Positions 47,300-58,852 of a stretch of DNA of 64,000 nt are shown one piece after another. The notes below the pieces were generated by a model. The model saw only the letters and a list, made by a program, of their open reading frames with translations. It was not told the DNA's origin and did no database searches. Made by a program: the position numbers and the translations under genes. The stretch lies in the NCBI RefSeq assembly GCF_000708205.1, contig NW_014575561.1:380299-444298 (forward strand), read 5' to 3'. Within the stretch, counting starts at the first letter, position 1, and each line of letters opens with the position of its first letter. This DNA comes from Mixia osmundae IAM 14324 (Eukaryota; Basidiomycota; Mixiomycetes; Mixiales; Mixiaceae).

Positions 47300-49169
47300 T
47301 CAGTAGCCCAGCGCGGTATTGATGGCCGACATCATGGCGTAACCTTTTGAGTACGTATCGCCTCCGATATCCCAGCACCCGATTCCGCCAATCTTTCGCT
47401 CTGCAGCATAAGCCGCCTTGATGGCGAGAGACTGTTGATCGTCATAGGTGACCACAGTGTTTCTGATCTTGTTGACCAAGAAGGGCGTAGACGAGCAAGA
47501 ATCCCAGTAACGATCGTAGCCCGATTTGCCAACAAAGGTTCCGTTGGCGAGCTGGACGAGAGCTTGAGCTTCGACGATCTGGTTGAATTCGATCTGACTG
47601 CCCATCCAAGCACTGAGATCGCCCGCGTTGCCTGCTTTGACGGTGATATTGGACGCATGCGTGGGCACATTGACGGGCTTAGGTCCACAACCCCATCCAG
47701 AGTGGTTATCTGGGCAGATGACGATCGTGTTGGTGGCTGTCGCCGCTGTGCCGGAGGTGGTGGCAGAAGCAGCATACTCAACAGTGGGCGTGCTTGTGGC
47801 TTGACGCTTTGCATGGGCTCGACGGGCTTGCCCTTCGGCAGAGCCAATCTCGAATTGCTGGCGTCTGGTCAGACGACGACGAATGGGAACGGGAGCTTCC
47901 TCTTCTTCGAATGCATCCTCTTCGACGACGGGGATGGGTTGAGCAGCGGAAGCAAGGCGAGGTCGAGAGCGCTTGTCGAGTAGCTTGGTAGCGGACGACT
48001 TTGAGACGTAGCCGTAAATCGGCAGACCCATGATGATGTGCGTTGCAGGGAAACCAGCGCCGAGCCATTGGTCGATCGCTGCGACTTCGTTCGCTGTAGG
48101 TTGAAGCGAGTTGCCGCATCCATCCGAGAAGGGCGCATTGGGGCCAGGGGTAGATGAAGATGACCAGACATCCTGCTCGATTGGTCAGCTTGATCATCGA
48201 TTGCGATACGGAAGACGTACATAATTCATGACGAGCACGCGATCGAGGTACGGAGCATACTTTGAGATATTTGCCAGTGGGCTGCCATTGGGGCCAGTCC
48301 AGGGCTGCTGTGTTACCGCCATACTGATCATCTTGGCTGCTCCGATAGACGCTCGTAGGCCCTTCAGGAACAGATAGAGATGGTCCGTATCATCTGCAGC
48401 CCAGATATTGCCCGAGTTGCCTGATGAGCCAGGCTGAAATGCACGTTAGCTTCTTGCTATCACACGAACGGAGAGGCAGCGTACGTATTCCCAGTCAATG
48501 TCAATGCCGTCAAGATCATACTTGTCCATCATCGACTTGATGTTGCGAATAAAGACTTGACGGTTCGCCTTGGTCTGCGTTGCGACCGAGAAGTACTTTG
48601 AGCCTGTCCAGCCGCCTATCGAGACCATGATCTTGACACCGTTTGCGTGGCCGTTCTTGACGAGCCGAGTGAGGAGCGACTCGGAATCGTCTTGCGTGAA
48701 GTAGAGACCAAATGACGAATCGGGTATCGCAAACGCTGGTGAGTCACACATCAGCTTGGCGCACGTCAACATCTAAGGGCGGCTTACCAAAGTCGAGATA
48801 GTCAAACTTGGAGTAGTCCAGTGCTTCTGGCGTGAGTTGATCACCTGACCAATCGGGATAGTATGCGCTCCGAAGTAGCTTGCGTACTGTCGCCGTCGCG
48901 GTTGGCGCAGACGAGGTAGTCGTCACAGGCTCCTTCGAGACCGCCTTCTTTGGGTTGGCGACCTTTTTCTTTGCGGCCAGGATCAGTGGTGAAGCTTGGT
49001 CAATCAGCCCTGATCCCTCTTGGAGTAGCTCGACATGATTGAGCTTCTTGGGGTTCTCCGCAACGGGCTGAGGATTCGCCTTTGGGTTCCGTCGCTGGAG
49101 CAGCTGTCCGTCTGCCAGAGCGCTTGCGGACAACAGCGTCAGACTGAGCAAGCTGGGAACGAGATGCAT
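47300..49169 (-). CDS. Secreted GH18 (class V) chitinase
   Basis: Hydrolyses chitin, extracellular or in the wall. The ATG at 49169 begins a signal peptide (MHLVPSLLSLTLLSASALA) and a basic propeptide-like stretch with several Lys-rich sites. The GH18 barrel starts at RSAYYPDWSGDQLTPEALD; VKIMVSIGGWTGSKYF and the catalytic DGIDIDWEY (DxxDxDxE) follow, then RVLVMNYDVW, GLPIYGY and CWDIGGDTYSKG. Three GT-AG introns interrupt it. Between GLPIYGY and the last strands there is a long insert with clustered basic pairs (LDKRSRPR, IRRRLTRRQQ, AHAKRQ); see findings. Confidence 0.9.
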
Positions 49170-49831
49170 TTTGAGAGTTCGAGATGCTCTGCAAGTCGAG
49201 TGTAGGGAACGGGAAGCAGCCGGCTTCTCGAATACGAAAAGTGAGGTATCGAAAGTAAGATGGGTATAGCTTGATGCTGCTTGAGCAAGCAGGCGTCAGA
49301 CGATCAAGGCGAGAGGTCGCAGTGAAGCGTTCTCGGTGCACGAGAGCCAGCAGTGAAGTGGTCCCGGCGCTTGACAATAGATGCGAGCTTTGAAGTGCAG
49401 CTGGGGAAAGCATCGACTTTCGACGCGCTTTTTGTAGGTAGAAATCAGTCAACCTTTCCCCGCTCATCTCCTCTCCGGGGCACGCAAGACCAATATTGCC
49501 ACGACGCGAGTTTCCCACTATCAGCGCTAAGGCTGGCGAGCACTGGCGAATCCTGAAGGGTACTCCACGTCTGTAGAATTCGTTCATGAGGAACCCATTT
49601 GCAAGCACGAGATAAACATCCAAGACGCGCAAGCAGTAGCATGACGCGGCATTGCCACAGCACAATCTACATGATTGCCTTTGACTGCTAGCGGAGCTGT
49701 TTCTCATTGCTCGTTGGAATATGTGTGCCACGTCGAAGCCCGACAATGAGCTGAAACGCCAGCGAGCGCGTCGTCGACGACAATGACGTTTAGGTAGACA
49801 GAGCAGTCAGAAGAAAGGAGCTAATGAGCGG
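49170..49831. other. Intergenic region: chitinase promoter
   Basis: A 662-bp gap between two minus-strand genes. It must include the chitinase promoter. No coding frame, RNA or repeat is supported. Confidence 0.5.
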
Positions 49832-50808
49832 CTACCGGCCGAGAAGCGCTCTCTCGAAAGCGACCTTGTCCTGCCATGTTCCTTCCTTCAGGACATTCCA
49901 GGCTTTTCGAGTGCCTCGCAGACCAAGTCCGGCTGATATTTGTCTGGACGCAGCGGCAGGCGAAAAGGCAGGCAGAGGCGGATACCATGGGTGAGCTTTA
50001 TCGCTCAGGGGACCGATGAGCTCAAAGGCCGACAGAGGCGTTGCTTCGGGCGATGTGGCAAGACTGCGAGGGACAAAAGGTACAATGCTTGCTTCGCTTT
50101 CGATGAGCATGGCTGAATGTCGCAACAGAGTCGACTGACTGACTTGAGCAGGAAAGAGCGCGCGCATCTCGGGCCCTGGCAAGGCGACGAGTATGCGACG
50201 AGCTTGTTTCGTCGGAACGTATAGCATGTAACCTCCCAGCGTGAGACCAACGAGAAGCGTCAGACTTGCGGCTGTATAGCGCGCAGTCGGCGACGCCAGT
50301 TCTTCGGTGACGGTGAGCTTGCCGTTGCGATTCTCCATCTTCGGCATGTACAGCCGCACGAGATCTGCAAAGTTGGCCAGACCTGCTGCACCTAGTACGG
50401 CGAACACATACATCTGCCCGCACGCAATCCCGGTCAGCTCTCATTGATCTTAGGCAGGAGACCGCTTGCCATGATGACATAGATTGGGTCCTTTTTGGAC
50501 TCATAGATGACTTCGAGCGGCCCCCAATCTGATAGAGGTACATGAACAGCCTCTGAGGCTTCCTCTAAGCTCGTCGGTGGGGCCACATCGGCGAGTGAGT
50601 CTGTTCGAGCTGGCCTGTTGCGCTGAAGCAAACGTAGAGGTGTAGAGCTGCGACGAGGTGACGGATCCGCTGCCCGTGCTGCCGAGACGATAGCTGAGCA
50701 ATAAACGCATCGTGTCAAGCTACGAGAAGCCGTCAGCAGCTGCAGAGGCCGCAAACGTTGCATCGCAGAGTCGTCGCTCGCTCTTGCCAGAATTCGCGAT
50801 GACCGCAT
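49832..50808 (-). CDS. Predicted mitochondrial inner-membrane protein, TMEM223-like
   Basis: Probably a mitochondrial membrane protein; human TMEM223 helps cytochrome oxidase assembly. The ATG at 50808 or 50762 begins an Arg-rich presequence (MQRLRPLQLLTASRSLTRC). The second exon has two hydrophobic helices (YVFAVLGAAGLANFADLV and AASLTLLVGLTLGGYMLY) followed by a soluble part (ARRILVALPGPEMRALFP...FVPRSLATSPEA). The intron near 50416-50480 is ambiguous: both TAT before GTCATC and ATG before GCAAGC keep the frame, differing by three codons. Family assignment is tentative. The start codon is only 36 bp from the divergent LTN1 ATG. Confidence 0.55.
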
Positions 50809-50844
50809 CACAAAATCTTTGAGCGCTCCCTAGGCCAGGCTATC

Positions 50845-53800
50845 ATGGCCAAGTCCAAGTCTTCAGCCTCATCTGCGACTCGTAAGAAGCACGCAAAGAA
50901 GCAGGCCGGCAAAGGCGCCGACGGTAGCATAGACGAAGGCGATACACAGCCATCTGGCCCGACGATCGTCGGTCAAGCTCCAAAGAGACCTGCCCAGCGG
51001 GGCCAGAAGAAGGACAAGAAGAAGCACGCCAAAGTCAAAGTCTACGTGCCGCCCCCCAAGCCGCCGAAAGGGCTCGTCGATCCTGTTGATCTCTATGGAC
51101 TAGGCGTAGCAGGAGACGCGAGAGTTGATCCTAACCTGATTGTGGTCCTGCGCAAGCTGCACAAGCGAGATGAAAAGACGCTGGCACGAGCGATAGAGGA
51201 GCTCGATGGATGGCTTCGTGCTGCTGTAGACGCCGTGCAGAGCGAAGAGGAGCTGCAAGATCTGCAAGCTACATTGCATCTCATCTTGCCTATATGGGTT
51301 CGTGTCGACCATCCTGCTTGCGAGGGAAGAGCAGCTAAACAATCAACAGGTCCATCACTTTGCTCGTCTCGTCGGACACAGCGCGCGGAGAATACGCATG
51401 CTCGCTGCTACGCTGCAGAGCTTCCTGTCGACCGTAGCCGGTTCGTCAGTCTACACGCGACAGGTCCAGCAGACCAGCCGACAGATCCTCATCTCCGATA
51501 TCTCTGTGCAACAGGAAGGCTATCTAGCAAGCTGGCTTTGCTCAGCTTTCGATCTCGATAGGATCGTGCGCAGTGTGGCCAGTCTGAATTGGCAAAACGT
51601 TACGCAAGCATCAGATGAGCACATCGACCTTGCAGAGCACGCCATAGATATTGCGTCTGCTCTCCAAGACATCGTGTTTGCCGATACAGGGTCCGAACAA
51701 GGGCACGATGCAGAGGTCGCGCTAGATCGGGCACAACTCATTAGCGCAATGGGTGCGCTGCATTACTTGCTCGAGCAACAACCTCAATTGCTATCTATGG
51801 ACACTATCGAGCCTGTCCTTCGATCGGGTGCGCTTTGGAAAGAGCTGGAACCCTCGCCACGTTCTTCTGGTCCTTTGCGGTCCGCAACCTGGCGAATGCT
51901 CGCACTACTGCTGACCAGCGAAGCTGGCACGACCCACATAGAGGCTTGCTTGCACCTTGTCAGCAAGCACGCACTTGCGGCTGCCTGGAACGAACGTGAT
52001 CATGGCACACATGCTGTCATGTGGCTCGGCCTACTGCCGCTCCTGCGAAAGTTTCCTCAGAGCTGGACTTCAGCAGATAAGGCGGAAACCTCGGAAGACA
52101 CCGATGAGGATGAAGAAGACTCTGATTCTGACGCTCGTGAGCATATCAACGGCGACACGAACGACATCTCAAGCATATCCAGCAGTAACGGGTCCCACGT
52201 CTTTCCACCCTCAATACAAGGATTGTTCAATTTCTTGCAATCCGGCTGCGGTAGTAACATACAGAACTATCCTGTCCTGCTTCTCATCTTCTCAACGCTG
52301 CCGCCGTCATTGCTGCCGATGAACGAGGCAACGTTGAGTACAATACCGACGTCGTTTTGGGCAGCATTCGACTCGCGCGCTGTTGACATCAAAGCGGCGG
52401 CTCACACGAATATCTATCTGACTGCTTGGCTTGATCTCGTCGCTTTCATGCAGCGACGGCTTGCCAAGACCCCGGATGCGAGCTCAGGAAACCGCCTACT
52501 GCGTGATCAGCTGATCGAGATGTGGACGCGCTACCTCGCCAATGCAGCGAACAGGACGTCTCTCTTTGCGCCTGATGTATCTTTGCGCATACTCAGGGAT
52601 ACGATCAATCAGCAGGCTCCTGATGACCAAGACGATATCTACAGAAGCTTACAGACCGCAACGCCGCAATTGTGTGTCATCACATCGGAAGACCCTCGTC
52701 ATGCTCGTCTAGTAGCACTCTCAACCGCATTAGAGACCTTGCCACAGCCTCAGACAGATGTATGGGCAGCAGACGTATTCTTGCAGAGCATTGAATCGCT
52801 CAAAGAACATAAGGCTACCAGCGCTATGGATATGGGCCACGTACAACGCGTCAAGCAGCTCTTAACATTCATCTATCGACACCTCTCTCATCGCCCGGAG
52901 CAAGCTCGCAATAGCTCAGATCTGTCGGACTTTATTCGGGACCACCTGTCTGCATATTTCATTGGCGACAACGACGTACAGGCTGTCAAGATCGCATCGA
53001 TCTGGCTTCCGCTCGAACCTGAAGATGCAAATGTAGCCTGGTCCAACTGGCATGAACAGACCAGCGCGTGGCCTGTGCCACCACAGATGCGCTTGATCGA
53101 ATTATTCAACGAGCATTTACCAAGATCGACCCTGGCCAGGCTACCATGCTTGTCGCTAGAGCCGGTCATGCTGCAGCATATGGAGGACGTTTTGCAAGCC
53201 GAACAGGCGCCACCCCTTACGACGCTGCAGACCCTTGCGAGGATCACGCAAGACCCACGCCCTTTCGCAGCTCAATTTGTCGCAGATACCATGCGCAGTA
53301 TGCTTGCACAACGTGTCGTAAAGGAGGCAGGTCGAGTGGTTCAAGAGGGGGAACATTTACTGCATCAATCGAAGACTATATGGTTACTTCTTGCTGAGCA
53401 CCTATTTCTGCAATCCTCTTGGTCCAAGTTATCGGACGAAGAGCAAGCGGCGATGGTCAACGTATCTGCACTCGCTTGCGTCATGCTCGGGAATCCAGAT
53501 TTAATCGGAACACAGACACATCTGACGCTCGTATACGACCGACTGCGTGCCTTTTTGACAGCTGACGAGGCGAAAGTATTGTCAGTGCATGTCCTTGATC
53601 TGCTCAGGCATCAAATAGCCGAGAGCAACAATTTATCGTACGCTAATAGCTTCCGCCGTTGACACGAGCTAATTACATTCGCACGACAGGCCTGCACAGT
53701 TCTTGGGCGCGTTGGCGTACTTGCCGGATGGAGTCGCCCCTCCTGCTTCGATCCTGCCCGGCGCAGATGAGCTCGAGCAAAGGTACACAGACATGCAGCA

Positions 53801-56174
53801 AGATCGGAGCGGGCAGTCAATGAGCGCACTCTCAAGCGTATATGCTCGGATCGTCATCCTCGCAATGCAAGCGATCACCAGTGATGCTTCGCTTGCAACC
53901 AGCCATCCCGCGATCGCGACTCATGTTGCAGTTTTGACTGAGATGGCGCAAGACGAGCATGATTTGTCTGTCTTGGGCGAAGCGAGTACCGAGTCCGATA
54001 TCGTCGCTTTGCAAGCTGGCAGTGAACAAATCGTCAACAGGCTCATCGTCACGCTAGGCGCAAAAGCAGATGGAGTATGGCATAGAAAGACGACAGAGCT
54101 GCTGTTGGCTCACGAGAAGCCGAACGCGACGCATGACTCCTTGCAATACATGATGGTGCACTTTGCCTCGAGAACAACAGCACACGGATCTGCGCGCTCG
54201 GATGTACCACAAAGACTAATCGCGGGTGTCTTTCGCAATTCTTCGGCTGGTCAGCCAGAGGCAGACGTATGGCTCAATTGTGCGAGGCGGATGTCAACGC
54301 GGGGTTAGTGCCCAGACGTTCAGCTTACTTCTGCTGACTCGGAGAATAGGCGAGGTGTTCGCCCGCAGTATCATTGCTGGCACGCGAGATGTTTTGTTGG
54401 AGAACCCTCGCTTTAACCGATACCAAAATGAGCTCGCGAGCGACATCGCCAGCATACCACCAGAAAGAGCCGGCGACAAAGCGTTTGCGCCTTTGATGAC
54501 CCTCATCGCCTCTGCCCCTCCACATGATTCTTCGGCGCCGTTTTTGCCTGCGCAGAGGACAATCTTTCTGCTACAAGCGATCCAACGCTGGGCGGTCCTC
54601 TGGGAGGCTCCAGGCAGTGACATTGGCGACTCACGCAAATCACTCCTCTTTGCGAGCACAGAGCTCTTCCAGCATCTCGTGCCCATCGTTCAAGATGTCG
54701 CTGGTGCGCATTGGGAGTTTGCGTCCTCGCTCCTCGATACAATCTGCAAGGTGTGCTCGCATTTGCTGGCAAAAGGCTGAATCCGACGTGAGCTTGCAGA
54801 CCTTCCAATGGACCAAGCTGCTTGATGCAGCCGGTCTGCAACAAGCACTGCGCTTATACGAAATCATCGATGAATATGCGTCAACTAATCGTGCCTTGCG
54901 AGAGCAGGTACATGCGTCTCAATTGCGCAGTCGAGCCTCTCTCCTGGCCATCTTTGTCATGGCTCCGGCCTTGTCTAGCTCTCGTGCGACGAGCAGTCTT
55001 ATCGAATCGCTAGCAATGATCATTGTGCAGTGGGACACATCTGTCAAAACGGAAGCATTCGACCCTGCTCAGGCGATATCACATTTTGCCTCCTCGAATC
55101 AAGTCGTGCGACACGCAGCATACAAGTCAGCGCGAGCTATGATCATGCAGATCGTCGAAGATCTGGTCGTCGAGCTGGAGATTTCGGATGACGCCATGGT
55201 CAGCGGGATGAACGAGGGTTTCTTGACAGCAGTAGCAAAACCACTGATAGAAGGTACTCGGCCAGAGGTGGCTTTGGGCTATTTGCTTACTTGGCTGGCC
55301 ATCCTCGACCATTTCGCGAAAGCGTCGTTGCGTCTCAAGAGCAGATATATCGAGCAACTTCGCGATGCGGACGTCGTCGGCAAATCGCTCATACCGACCG
55401 TTCTCATGCTTGCAAGCGGTCGAGGCAAACTGCCGCCAAGCACATGGAAGATCGATGAGGTCGACGTAGAAACGCTTGATGGAGACTCCTTGGCCGCTCT
55501 TGCCGGTCATGTTTATTACCGCGCTCTAGGCGCTGTACCCTCGCTCGTGCGAGTATGGTGGGAATCTTGCAGAGACCGTCAAACATCAATGGCGTTGGCT
55601 TCGTTCACCGCCAAGACATTTTCGCCTCTGCTGATCGAACAAGAGCTTGCAAAGCTGCTCCAGCCCGAATTTGCATCTCAGCTCAATGACGATGACATGA
55701 AAGTCAAAGTGAACAAGACAGTCAGCGAAGTCAAGGCGGTCTATACTGTCGATGAACAAACGATGGAAATTGGCATTCGGATACCGCCTGAGTTCCCACT
55801 ACAAGGCGTCGAGGTCAAGGATCTCAAAAAAGTGGGCGTGTCAGAGCAACAATGGCGAGCATGGATCATGGGCATGCAGCAAGTCATATCCAACCAAGTA
55901 CGCTTCTCTCCGTGTCATCTGATAGCTTTGCTCATACATTTGATAGGACGGCGCGATCTACGATGCTCTGCACATGTTCAAGCGCAACGTCGCTTTGCAT
56001 TTCGAAGGCAAAGAGCCCTGCGCTATCTGCTACAGCATCATCTCTGTCACCGATCGCACGCTGCCAACAAAGTCGTGCAAGACTTGCAAGAACACCTTTC
56101 ATGCGGCTTGTCTCTACAAGTGGTTCCAAAGTTCCACGGGATCATCATGTCCCCTCTGTCGCAGTCTGTTCTGA
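50845..56174 (+). CDS. LTN1: Listerin, ribosome-associated E3 ubiquitin ligase
   Basis: Ubiquitinates stalled nascent chains on 60S subunits (RQC complex). The ATG at 50845 starts MAKSKSSASSATRKKHAKKQ. The conserved N-terminal domain (DPNLIVVLRKLHKRDEKTL, ELDGWL) leads into a long HEAT/ARM-like helical middle. The C-terminal RING-CH is complete: MFKRNVALHFEGKEPCAICY, CKTCKNTFHAACLYKWF, SSCPLCRSLF, the listerin hallmark. Five GT-AG introns (about 51298-51351, 53643-53691, 54304-54348, 54749-54797, 55899-55947) link the exons into roughly 1690 residues, the expected size. An acidic stretch (TSEDTDEDEEDSDSD) interrupts the middle. GCN3 follows within about 80 bp on the same strand. Confidence 0.95.
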
Positions 56175-56250
56175 TGGATGCATGATCGATCAGCATGACG
56201 CCGTCGCGTCCTTGAGGTCTTGCGTAATTCAGAGAATCCTAAGATCTGTC

Positions 56251-57323
56251 ATGGGCCGCTACGAGTACGCCATAGAACATTATCGACAGTCTCTGCAGCA
56301 CGATGATGCGCTCGCTATGCCGATTGCCGCTGTGGACGCACTGGCGGAAGTCATATCTCGTTCACAAGCGACGACGATGCAAGGACTCATTGGCGAGCTA
56401 CAGGAGGCAGCTAGCGAGCTGAGGGAGGCCTCAAGCTCGCCCGTCTCCCTCTCTGCAGGTACTGCGCTCTTGCTGCGATTCGTGCTCCTTCAGCGGCCCG
56501 CACTGTCGATCAGCTTTGACGAATATCGTCAAACACTCGTAATGAAAGCGCGAGAGTTTGTAGCAGGCAGCAAGACGTTTGTGGACAAGATCGCTCTGCT
56601 AGCTTCCGAATGGATAGTAGACGGTAGCGTCATCATGACTCACAGCTACTCAAGAGTGGTCATGGCGACCCTGCTCTCCGCGCAAAGAGCGCGGAAACGG
56701 TTCGCAGTCTTTGTGACGGAAGCCAGACCGCTAGGCGCAGGCATGAAGACTCATGCGCTCTTGGCCCAAGCAAAGATACCCTGTACTGTTCTGCTCGATT
56801 CTGCCGTGGCATACGCTATGCCGAAAGTCGACCTCGTACTGCTGGGCGCCGAAGCTGTCTGCAACAACGGAGGTTTATTGAACGCAGTATGTTCAAAGGG
56901 CAAATGTGCAAGCTCGCATGCTGACGTGCGAAATAGATCGGCGGCCTTCAGATGGCGCTGGCTGCAAAAGCGAATGATAAATCTGTCATCGCTCTCGCTG
57001 AGTCGTACAAACTAGCGCGGCTCTTCCCACTGTCTCAATTTGACTTTCCCACCCCTTTCCCGCTGCTGGAGATGCCCTACGTAGACGACGAGACGGCCGA
57101 GTCTAATTTGAAGAAAGTGGAAATACCCGAGACGCCTAGCAGAGCGCTTCTCAGCGATCCTTTGCCAGCGCCACTGACGATGACGGAATCCCAGATCATG
57201 AACAATCCGCTGCTCGACTACTGCGATCCTAGCCTGCTGCAGCTCATCATATCTGATCTCGGCGTCTCCACACCGTCTGGCGTAGCAGATACGCTACACT
57301 CGATGTTTGCGGAAGGAATCTGA
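56251..57323 (+). CDS. GCN3: Translation initiation factor eIF2B subunit alpha
   Basis: Regulatory subunit of the eIF2 guanine-nucleotide exchange factor. ALAMPIAAVDAL, SVSLSAGTALLLRFV, VIMTHSYSRVV, FVTEARPLGAG, VLLDSAVAYAMPKVDLVLLGAEAV and LAESYKLARLFPLSQFD match the family in order. One GT-AG intron (about 56886-56936) lies in GGLLNA/IGGLQMA. The start is taken as the ATG at 56251 (MGRYEYAIEHYRQ); an in-frame ATG at 56182, only 8 nt after the LTN1 stop, would add 23 residues. The promoter must overlap the LTN1 3' end. It is convergent with the TrpRS gene (12 bp between stops). Confidence 0.95.
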
Positions 57324-57335
57324 TTGTTGTCAACA

Positions 57336-58635
57336 TCATGCAAGGCCAACAAGCTTGTGTATCTCTGCCATCCGTTCCCGCGCAACTGCGCTCGCTTTCT
57401 GCTCGCCCATCTGCTCTACTTGGGATAGGTATCCTGGGTCTGCTTGCAACCTCGAGAACTCGGCGCGGAAGGGAGTGAATTTCTCGATGATCAAGTCGGC
57501 AAGAGACCGCTTCATCTTGCCTAGCGTGTCGATCCTTTGCTCTTCTAGATGCTGCAATACTTCTGCTGGCGTTTTTTCGGTCAAGCCAGCATAGATATCG
57601 ATCAGATTTGACACGCCAGGCCGAGTGTCTCGATCGTATGAGATCATGTATTTGCCATCGGAGACCGCTCTACGGATCTTACTCTCAATATCTTCTGGCT
57701 CATCGGTGAGAAGAATGCGCGATCTAGCGTTGACGGCGGATTTTGACATCTTTGCACTGGGTTGTGTGAGCGATTGGACACGAGAAGTAGGCGCTGTTTG
57801 GGGTATGAGCGCGAGCGGGCAGATCCTGCACATGCACTCACTGAAGATATGCTCTGGCGCTCTGAAGAATTCTGTAGAGTGTCTGGAGTTGAAGGTGGCC
57901 GCTAGGTCCCGGATGAGCTCGATGTGCTGCTTTTGGTCATCGCCCACAGGGACCTCCGTTGCGCTGGCAAGTCAATGAGCTCAGAGCGGTATCAGACTGG
58001 TGAGACGTACTCGTAAAGCAAAACATCGGCAGCTTGAAGTACTGGATAAGCCAGGAGGCCAAGATGCAGTTTGCCTTCGTCTGCCTCTCCTTCCTTGCTG
58101 CCCTTCATTCCTGCCAGTCTGCTCTGCAGATCGCCTTCATTTAAGCTTGAAAAGGTGGTCCCATGATGCAATGCGCGCCTTCCAAGATGTCATACGCTGT
58201 AGACGACCTAGACTGACGAGACAGTTGAGCATCCAGGCGAGCTCAGCGTGTTGAGGTACCTGTACCGCTTAGCCAGATTCAACGCGTCTCGCATGATAAT
58301 GCACATACTTGTTCCTGAAAGAATATCGTGCAACGCTCTGGACTCAGACCGAGTGCGAGAAGTGTCGCTAGCATGTCTCGACGGTCTTGTCGCAGCTTCC
58401 CAGGTTCCTGGGGCACCGTGATGGCGTGCAGACCGACGATACTGAAAAAGAGCTCGTCTGACGGTTCTGCTGTATCCTGCAGCTTCTTCCACTGTTTCAA
58501 TGCTCCGAGATAGTTGCCAATCTACACTGTCGGATATGAGAAGCGTTGCTCAGCTGAGATAGAGCGCACATGAGGGATGCCCGTAGGCTGAATGCCAGAA
58601 AAGATGCGTCGCGCTCGGGATGCGGTAGATTGCAT
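57336..58635 (-). CDS. MSW1: Mitochondrial tryptophanyl-tRNA synthetase
   Basis: Charges mitochondrial tRNA-Trp; bacterial-type class I enzyme. Six exons (66, 213, 81, 113, 122, 458 nt) sum to 1053 nt, 350 residues. MQSTASRARRIFSGIQPTG begins with a short basic presequence; PTGIPHIGNYLGA is the HIGH region, VPVGDDQKQHIEL binds substrate, and SAKMSKS is the KMSKS loop. The intron at 58124-58178 is GC-AG (TGGAAG, then GCGCGC): it turns RMTSWK into RMTSWKSRLAGMK, whereas reading through hits a stop. The other four introns are GT-AG. Confidence 0.95.
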
Positions 58636-58852
58636 GCGGCGCTGCTGCGCTGCTTCAACATCTCGATGTCTCGCAGCTCGAAGTAGCGCTCTACAAGCTG
58701 AGCAGCCTGATGTGCGCATCGTGCAAGAGCGAGCACGAGCCCGGCCCGTCGGTGCCGTATTCAAGAACAAGGTTGCCAAGTGCCCCGCGCGCTCTTCAGT
58801 CGAACAGAAATTTGCGTCACCATCGTCCAAAAAAATTAGAAGCTCTCTCACG

